DNA from: Aurantiochytrium sp. KH105
Taxonomy: Eukaryota > Sar > Bigyra > Thraustochytrida > Thraustochytriidae
Direction of reading: 5' to 3'
NCBI GenBank assembly: GCA_003116975.1
Contig: BGKB01000046.1
Coordinates: 310,001-374,000, forward strand
DNA length: 64,000 nucleotides
This document shows positions 58,533 to 64,000 of this stretch, one piece after another. The notes under the pieces were generated by a model, which was not told the origin of the DNA, did no database searches, and saw only the letters and a program-made list of their open reading frames with translations. A program made the translations under genes and the position numbers. How positions within the stretch are numbered: position 1 is the first letter of the stretch; every line of letters begins with the position of its first letter.

Positions 58533-58612
58533 AATGCAATGCAATGCAATGCAATGCAATGCAATGCAATGCAATGCAATGCAATGCAATGCAATGCAAT
58601 GCAATGCAATGC
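58533..58612. repeat. (AATGC)n pentanucleotide repeat, 16 copies
   Basis: Perfect 80-bp array in noncoding DNA. Being a 5-bp unit, it is open in frame on both strands, but is not coding. Confidence 0.98.
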
Positions 58613-59494
58613 TTCCGAAGAAGTTTCGCGACAACGTCACTCAAACATTGAGCTTGCTTGATCCATGCAAGTTCGCAAATGCCGTTCCAGAAAGTCCTTG
58701 TCAAATTTTGCTAGCGCTCTCGATCACTATATATTTCTTCTAGATCCTAGGTCCTAGGGCTCATGCGACCAAAAACTGTAGAAAATTGGTCCCAAGGAGA
58801 ACGGTGCGCCTTTGTTCAGAAAAATAACCTTCAACTCGCCGGTGACATGTTCTTGACCCCCTCCTCCCAAGTGCTCAGACTCTCTGCGTCAGCGCGCACA
58901 TTCCATTAGAAAAGAAAAACTTTCCGATTGATTCCTTGCGTGCGGCGCAAGTCTTACAACGTAACCGCTACCGGCAGCGATGAACAACATCTCGGTCGTC
59001 ACCACTCGCTATCGACGCGGCACTAACCCAGCAAGCAAGCCAAAGCAAGCATGTTAGGGACCTTCGGCGCCGATCGGACGGAGCTCTGTTCCCCGAGTTC
59101 CCGTCGTAGTTTTCTCCGCAGCCCTACTGGACTCCGTGTATCCCCCCCGCGAACTACGTCCCCTCTTCACACGCCTCATCCCGCGCGAAGCGCTTGGTAG
59201 TTTCGGGGGCCAGGAAGCGTGTCTCTGCACCTGCGCCGTCCACTGCAGTGCGTCCCTTCAGACGAGACAGAATGCCGGGGTCTTAGTGGGGAGAAAGAAA
59301 GAGCAGGCAGCGAATTCGCAAGCTGAGCGAGACCTGGGTCTGGTGGCAACCGCACGACTACTGTCTCTGCTTTTGAAGACAGACACCAGGCCGGATACGC
59401 GCAAGAGACCCGGTCGGGACGGGGCCCGCGCATGGCGGGGTGCGCATAGGCGACTTGCGGCGGCGGAAAGTGCAGTGTGCGCGCGACCGGTTTC

Positions 59495-59640
59495 CACTTG
59501 CGCGCGCGCGCTGCAAGTGCGGAATGGCGGCGCTGCGCAGACGCAGGCGGCTGCAGAGGGCGGACGCAAGTGCGGGCGCGGGCGGCTGCAAGTGGGTTAT
59601 GCGGCGCGCGCAAGTGCCGCGGGCGGCGCCGCAAGTGCGC
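59495..59640 (+). promoter_or_regulatory. Cluster of GCAAGTG motifs upstream of SDHA
   Basis: GCAAGTG occurs at 59513, 59566, 59588, 59610 and 59631, and the inverted form CACTTG at 59495. All lie 220-365 bp upstream of the SDHA start. The core CAAGTG fits the E-box pattern CANNTG. A regulatory role is inferred from clustering. Confidence 0.5.
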
Positions 59641-59857
59641 TATCGCGCCGCGACCGGAGCGCCGAGCTGCGCAGCGCCGCGCGGCCCTTTCGACTTTCAA
59701 AACAGATCCTTGCGCGACGGCGAGCACGCGGACAGCGCGAGCGCGAGCGGAGAGGCGGCGGCGGAGTTGCCGGCGCAGGCAGAGAGGCAGGCACGCAGAC
59801 GCGCAGCGAGCGCGAAGGGACGAGGTCCGGCGCGGAGAGTAGAGCGAGAAGCACGGG

Positions 59858-61738
59858 ATGATGATGCGGCAGGCAGGCCTCCGCGCGTCGCGGCCGAGCG
59901 CCGCGGCGCGCCGCGTCGCCGCGCGTGGCTTGAGCAGCAAGACCACGGGCGAGTACACGGTGGTGGACCACGAGTTCGACGTGGTGGTGGTCGGCGCCGG
60001 TGGTGCCGGTCTCCGCGCCGCCATGGGCGCTGCCGAGCAAGGCTTCAAGACGGCTTGCGTCACCAAGCTCTTCCCCACGCGTAGCCACACTGTCGCCGCC
60101 CAGGGTGGCATTAACGCCGCCCTCGGCAACATCACCGAGGACGACTGGCGCTGGCACGCGTACGATACCGTCAAGGGTGCTGACTGGCTCGGTGACCAGG
60201 ATGCCATCGCCTACATGGCGCGCGAGGCCCCCAAGGCCGTCCTCGAGCTCGAGGCCTTTGGTCTCCCCTTTTCCCGTACCGAGGAGGGCAAGATCTACCA
60301 GCGCGCCTTTGGCGGCCAGTCCCTTGAGTTTGGCAAGGGCGGCCAGGCCTACCGCTGCGCCTGCGCTGCTGACCGCACCGGTCACTCGCTGCTCCATACT
60401 CTTTACGGTCGCTCGCTCGCCTTCGACACCTCGTTCTTTGTCGAGTACTTTGCCCTCGATCTCATCATGGACTCCCAGGGCGAGTGCAAGGGTATCATCG
60501 CCATGAACATGGAGGACGGCACACTTCACCGCTTTGCTGCCCAGGCCACTGTCCTTGCTACCGGCGGCTACGGTCGTGCCTACTTCTCGGCCACCTCGGC
60601 CCACACCTGCACTGGTGATGGTGGCGCCATGGCGCTCCGTGCCGGTCTCCCTATTGAGGACCCCGAGTTCGTCCAGTTCCACCCCACCGGTATCTACGGT
60701 GCGGGCTGCCTCATCACTGAGGGCTGCCGTGGCGAGGGCGGTATCCTCCGCAACAGCGAGGGTGAGCGCTTCATGGAGCGCTACGCCCCGAGCGCCAAGG
60801 ATCTTGCGTCTCGCGATGTCGTGAGCCGCTCCATGACCATGGAGATCCGTGAGGGCCGCGGTGTTGGCCCGGAGAAGGACCACGTCTACCTTCACCTCGA
60901 CCACCTTCCCGCCGACCTCCTTGCCGAGCGTCTCCCGGGTATCTCGGAGACGGCCAAGATTTTTGCCGGCGTCGACGTCACCAAGGAGCCCATCCCGGTC
61001 ATTCCCACCGTGCACTACAACATGGGTGGTATCCAGACCCTTCACACCGGCCAGGTCGTCAACCCGATCAAGGATGACCCGGACCGCGTTGTCCCCGGCC
61101 TCTACGCCGCTGGCGAGGCTGCTTGCGCCTCCGTCCACGGTGCCAACCGCCTCGGTGCCAACAGTCTTCTTGATATTGTCGTCTTTGGCCGCGCCTGCGC
61201 CAACCACATTGGCGAGACCCTCAAGCCCTCCAAGAAGGTCGAGCTCCCGGCTGGCGCTGGCGAGGACTCGATCGCCAACCTCGACAAGATCCGCAACGCC
61301 AACGGCTCCACGCCCACCGCCGACCTCCGTCTCCGTCTCCAGAAGACCATGCAGAACCACGCCGCTGTCTTCCGCACCAACGAGGTTCTCGCCGAGGGTG
61401 TCGTCAAGGTCGACGAGGTTGTCCAGGAGTTCTCCGACATCAAGGTCACCGACCGCTCTCTCATCTGGAACTCGGATGTCATCGAAACCCTCGAGCTCCA
61501 GAACCTTTTGGGCAACGCCGCCTGCACGATGCACGCTGCCGAGGCCCGCAAGGAGAGCCGTGGTGCCCATGCCCACGAGGACTACCCGGACCGCAACGAC
61601 AAGGAATGGATGAAGCACACCATCACCCACTTCGACACCGAGACCGGCAAGGTCAAGGTCTCGTACCGTCCCACCCATCAGCACATGCTCCCTGGCGAGG
61701 ACCTCGAGCCCTTCCCACCCCAGAAGCGCGTGTACTAA
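59858..61738 (+). CDS. SDHA: Succinate dehydrogenase flavoprotein subunit, mitochondrial
   Basis: Predicted protein of 626 residues, the FAD subunit of complex II, oxidising succinate to fumarate in the TCA cycle and feeding electrons to ubiquinone. Residues 1-28 ([13 protein letters not shown]...) are Arg/Ala/Ser-rich, a mitochondrial targeting peptide. The FAD-binding motif [14 protein letters not shown] (about 42-55) is followed by [11 protein letters not shown], where His77 is the expected covalent FAD attachment site. [29 protein letters not shown] and [23 protein letters not shown] are the substrate and FAD contacts of the family, and the C-terminal domain ([10 protein letters not shown] onwards) is complete. 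Length is normal. Codons are strongly C-ending compared with the neighbours, as expected for high expression, and this creates a long spurious antisense frame. The first of three clustered Met codons was taken as start. Confidence 0.96.
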   Translation: MMMRQAGLRASRPSAAARRVAARGLSSKTTGEYTVVDHEFDVVVVGAGGAGLRAAMGAAEQGFKTACVTKLFPTRSHTVAAQGGINAALGNITEDDWRWHAYDTVKGADWLGDQDAIAYMAREAPKAVLELEAFGLPFSRTEEGKIYQRAFGGQSLEFGKGGQAYRCACAADRTGHSLLHTLYGRSLAFDTSFFVEYFALDLIMDSQGECKGIIAMNMEDGTLHRFAAQATVLATGGYGRAYFSATSAHTCTGDGGAMALRAGLPIEDPEFVQFHPTGIYGAGCLITEGCRGEGGILRNSEGERFMERYAPSAKDLASRDVVSRSMTMEIREGRGVGPEKDHVYLHLDHLPADLLAERLPGISETAKIFAGVDVTKEPIPVIPTVHYNMGGIQTLHTGQVVNPIKDDPDRVVPGLYAAGEAACASVHGANRLGANSLLDIVVFGRACANHIGETLKPSKKVELPAGAGEDSIANLDKIRNANGSTPTADLRLRLQKTMQNHAAVFRTNEVLAEGVVKVDEVVQEFSDIKVTDRSLIWNSDVIETLELQNLLGNAACTMHAAEARKESRGAHAHEDYPDRNDKEWMKHTITHFDTETGKVKVSYRPTHQHMLPGEDLEPFPPQKRVY

Positions 61739-61927
61739 ATTTAGTAAGATTTTTACCGTCCCGTTCCTCCAATTCCTTGCTTCCGTCTTGTCGTGTTTTG
61801 TAGGCCTTCACCTATTCGTGCGTTTTGCACAATCGCGGTTGCGGCCCGTGTGAGCGCGTGCCGCACATGCCACCCTCCCCTCCCGCGCCGCTTGTGTTTG
61901 CCTGGCCCCGTGTCGCGTTGTGGGCTG

Positions 61928-62042
61928 GTGACATGTTTTCAAGCGTGACACGTTTGCGGAGTGTTGACGCCGGCGCACAATCAGGTCACCGCAACAATCG
62001 TGTCACGCTCGAAAACATGTGACACGCTCGAAAACATGTCAC
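61928..62042. repeat. Inverted repeat with tandemly doubled right arm
   Basis: The left arm, 61928-61952 (gtgacatgttttcaagcgtg then acacg), is matched in inverted orientation by 61999-62023 with about 23 of 25 positions identical, across a 46-bp loop. The right arm is repeated at once: 19-bp units start at 62001 and 62020 (tgtcacgctcgaaaacatg and tgacacgctcgaaaacatg). It could be a hairpin terminator, a protein-binding array or an element terminus. Confidence 0.85.
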
Positions 62043-62241
62043 GGTCAGCAAGGCAGGCGAGCGCCGCGCAGCACGAGAAGGCGAGCGGCGCGCAGCACGG
62101 GCATGCGAGTTGGTCAGACGCACCTGCCTAGCCCGTCCGGACCATGCGCAGCCGTCCGGCGTCCACCTACTTTTCCTCTTTTCACTTGAGCGCTCTCGCC
62201 AGCTCCTACTCCTTTCGCTCGCGCTCTCAGACCGCTCTAAA

Positions 62242-62251
62242 ACCTATATAA
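62242..62251 (+). promoter_or_regulatory. TATA-like element upstream of helicase-like gene
   Basis: acctatataa, about 205 bp upstream of the ATG at 62456. Assigned only by sequence and position. Confidence 0.4.
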
Positions 62252-62388
62252 TCGCTAGGAGGTCCTACCACACCTTAGTGAAGGCAAAGAAGAGGAGGGC
62301 CGCGCGACGGGCCCGGGGATCAGCAAATCCGCAACTCCAAGCAAAACCCAAACGTAGAAAGCAAGCACCACCTGTCTTCTCAAGCATC

Positions 62389-62442
62389 CGCAAGCAACAC
62401 CGCAAGCAATACCGCGAGTAATACCGCAAGCGCAAGCAACAC
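62389..62442 (+). repeat. 12-bp tandem repeat in the leader of the helicase-like gene
   Basis: Units cgcaagcaacac (62389), cgcaagcaatac (62401), cgcgagtaatac (62413) and, after a 6-bp partial unit, cgcaagcaacac (62431). Ends 14 bp before the ATG. Confidence 0.9.
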
Positions 62443-62455
62443 CCAAGGGAGCAAG

Positions 62456-64000
62456 ATGGACGCCATTGTAGACTCCTTCAAGTTTCTTGCGAAAGACTAC
62501 CTCGAAAAGAATGAGGACGGTCTTAACATGCTTCGCGCCATTTGGAACGCTGTACGGAGCGATCCCGGCAAGGTCGAATTCTTCAAGACTGCAGGAGGGC
62601 CCTTGGCTGCTCTCTCTTCTTTTCTCGTTGGACTTCACGAGATGAACAAGCATCACGAGGTCGACAAGATGCTCGACGAGTTCGAAGGCGCCATGTACAC
62701 CCGCGGCTCAAAGCGTCCTCGCATGCTCGATTCGGTATCTGCGGCCTCGTCTCCGGACCACCACGACTCGAAGCGTCTTCGCACGCTCGAACCGGGGTCT
62801 GCGGCCTCGTCTTCGAACCAAGCCGAGAGCAGCGGCGCCTCGGCCGAGCCCTCTCACGCGGACATCCCTATGGCGGAGTCGAACAGCGCGCCAGAGCCTG
62901 TTCCAGAGGAGCAAGAGCCCTCTATCGTGGCCGAGTCCCCACGCTCTGCAAGCGACTTTGACGATGCTTCCACTGTCGCGAGCGATTCCGACGAAGACGA
63001 CGAGCTTCTGGCTAGCGAGAGCGATGACGAGGATATCGACCCAGAGCTCGGCAGCGTCAGCGAGGCCTTCGAAGGCACTTACTTTGGGCAGCTGCCGTGG
63101 ACCAATGCTGCGCAAGCCGCAATCACGCTAGGCGAGCCCGAATGGATCGAGTGGGTCCAGACCATCAGCCGGATGGGCGAGCTTCTCGAGGCGCCGAAGA
63201 CGGTCGAGGCCGCCATCAATCTTCGTCTCGCCTGCAAGCTCATGCAGGACGACTTTGAGGCCCAGGAGCTCGTCGACATGAATCAGCCGGTCTTTGAGGA
63301 ATTCTGGAAACGCGGCCGCGCGGTGTGCTCGTGCATCATGCAAGGCGGGAAGACTCGACGAGCGATTTTCTATCGTGGTCTCGTACATGCGGGGGTGCAC
63401 AACAAGCACGCGGTCGTCCTCGCGAACGGAATGGGCGTTGCCTATAACGACCTGCTTTCCTCCATGAAAGATCTCAATGAAGACTACGTCAAAAAGGTCC
63501 CCAAGAAGCTTCGCGAGAACAATAGATACCTCCCGACCGAGGAACTTTTCCTCGGCACGAGGCTCAACCAAAAAGACCACTTCAGAAGATTTGAAGAACG
63601 CCAAAGAGGACAAGTGCACTTCAACATTCGTCTTTCCAGTGTGGCAAATCTCAGAACGCTCTCGGCAGCATTTAGAGGCCAGCTCGAATTCAACTCTGAA
63701 AACACGCATCTTCTTCTCGATGAGTCGCACGAGGCGATGGGAAGGCGTCGGTTTTCTACGCACGTACGCAGCGAGTTGGCCGAATGGAAAGACGTCACGC
63801 TTGTGACGGCCACCCCGCAAGCGCAGTTCATTGCGGAGGACCTGCTCGGAGGCAAGTTTCGCTTGGTGAACATCGTCCCTCGACCCGGATACTACTTGTA
63901 CGGGCCGAAGGAGGAAAACCCCAGTCAAGACAGCGAGGACGGCAAGGTCCTGGTCGTCAAGTATGAGCCGACGGACGGAATGCAAAATTCTGATGCGGGC
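62456..64000 (+). CDS. SF2 helicase/ATPase-like protein, partial (runs off right edge)
   Basis: Open for 515 codons from the ATG at 62456 to the window end with no stop; the C-terminus is outside. Residues 1-80 are helical. About 82-125 hold two 20-residue copies starting SKRPRML and SKRLRTL with SAASS (60-bp period), which look like basic nuclear-localisation elements. About 130-205 are acidic and disordered. From about 215 a helical domain leads into an ATPase core: CSCIMQGGKTRRA (about 294-306) resembles the SF2 Walker A, HLLLDESHEAM (about 418-428) the DEAH-type Walker B, and VTLVTATPQA (about 447-456) SF2 motif III. Motifs IV-VI would lie beyond the edge. The family was not recognised. 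It is unlike the neighbouring housekeeping genes and could be from a mobile or viral element; the repeats upstream fit that, but do not prove it. Confidence 0.78.
   Translation, partial: MDAIVDSFKFLAKDYLEKNEDGLNMLRAIWNAVRSDPGKVEFFKTAGGPLAALSSFLVGLHEMNKHHEVDKMLDEFEGAMYTRGSKRPRMLDSVSAASSPDHHDSKRLRTLEPGSAASSSNQAESSGASAEPSHADIPMAESNSAPEPVPEEQEPSIVAESPRSASDFDDASTVASDSDEDDELLASESDDEDIDPELGSVSEAFEGTYFGQLPWTNAAQAAITLGEPEWIEWVQTISRMGELLEAPKTVEAAINLRLACKLMQDDFEAQELVDMNQPVFEEFWKRGRAVCSCIMQGGKTRRAIFYRGLVHAGVHNKHAVVLANGMGVAYNDLLSSMKDLNEDYVKKVPKKLRENNRYLPTEELFLGTRLNQKDHFRRFEERQRGQVHFNIRLSSVANLRTLSAAFRGQLEFNSENTHLLLDESHEAMGRRRFSTHVRSELAEWKDVTLVTATPQAQFIAEDLLGGKFRLVNIVPRPGYYLYGPKEENPSQDSEDGKVLVVKYEPTDGMQNSDAG
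62708..62827 (+). repeat. 60-bp coding duplication (20-residue unit)
   Basis: Two tandem copies starting at 62708 and 62768, each encoding SKR-x-R-x-L ... SAASS. Few nucleotide differences, so the duplication is probably recent. Confidence 0.85.

Larger units (their letters stand above)
57583..59857. other. Divergent intergenic region, AP-4 mu to SDHA
   Basis: 2.3 kb. Holds imperfect copies of gatgctggaaaggatgc near 57780-57835, a 16-copy pentanucleotide repeat (58533-58612) and a cluster of GCAAGTG motifs just upstream of SDHA. Small open frames near 57850-58450 are not recognisable. The right half is very GC-rich. Confidence 0.45.
61739..62455. other. Intergenic region, SDHA to helicase-like gene
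   Basis: 717 bp. Contains the inverted repeat described separately (61928-62042), a 24-bp direct duplication of ggcgagcgscgcgcagcacg (62056 and 62080), a TATA-like tatataa (62245-62251) and a 12-bp tandem-repeat leader (62389-62442). Confidence 0.6.

Noticed and set aside
59597..61684. 695-codon open frame antisense to SDHA
   Set aside because: Strong C-ending codon bias of SDHA removes stops from the complementary frame. The antisense protein is Val/Gly/Asp-rich without motifs, while the sense protein is unmistakable.

Overview
The window looks like nuclear DNA of a thraustochytrid-like (labyrinthulomycete, stramenopile) protist. The evidence is a cytochrome b5-fused front-end desaturase with a QVIHH third histidine box resembling thraustochytrid delta-5 desaturases, typical eukaryotic genes (AP-4 mu, MCM8, GPN2, URI1, an eIF4E class II factor, mitochondrial SDHA, a PDP-type phosphatase), GC-rich compact coding, and few, short GT-AG introns. 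No tRNA, rRNA, CRISPR array or bacterial operon was seen. The taxonomic call is inference from protein resemblance, not a database search.

Layout, left to right. 0.7-3.3 kb: a low-complexity protein with a weak p25-alpha/EF-hand-like region (+). 3.6-5.0 kb: delta-5-type desaturase (-). 7.6-9.9 kb: TMCO4/DUF726 hydrolase-like membrane protein (+). 10.3-15.5 kb: three minus-strand genes, namely a 4EHP-like cap-binding protein, a coiled-coil protein of unlike composition, and a mitochondrial PP2C. 18.0-19.8 kb: a multi-pass membrane protein that resembles a bacterial family (+). 20.1-24.0 kb: a spliced TMEM42-like gene (-), a PH-domain protein (-) and an unrecognised basic protein (+). 24.0-34.4 kb: a 10.4-kb stretch with no supportable gene but many microsatellites. 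34.4-38.8 kb: MCM8 and spliced URI1 (both -). 39.4-50.0 kb: SEC14-GOLD (+), a long coiled-coil protein (-), spliced GPN2 (+), a second coiled-coil protein (+) and an LRR protein (-). 50.7-57.6 kb: a COSTARS-domain protein (-), a PH-like protein with a prion-like N-terminus (+) and AP-4 mu (-). 59.9-61.7 kb: SDHA (+). 62.5 kb to the right edge: an open reading frame for an SF2 helicase/ATPase-like protein that leaves the window.

Most genes are housekeeping and do not form one pathway. Loose themes are genome maintenance and transcription assembly (MCM8, URI1, GPN2; URI1 and GPN2 relatives both act in RNA polymerase II assembly), membrane traffic and lipids (AP-4 mu, SEC14-GOLD, PH proteins, desaturase, TMCO4-like), and mitochondrial metabolism (SDHA, PDP-like phosphatase).

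Three genes carry introns that I reconstructed from protein continuity. All three share the extended donor GTAGGT. The most promising unexplained region is the right edge. There, an inverted repeat with a tandem second copy, a TATA-like element and a 12-bp tandem-repeat leader precede the helicase-like gene, which is unlike the housekeeping genes beside it and could belong to a mobile or virus-derived element.
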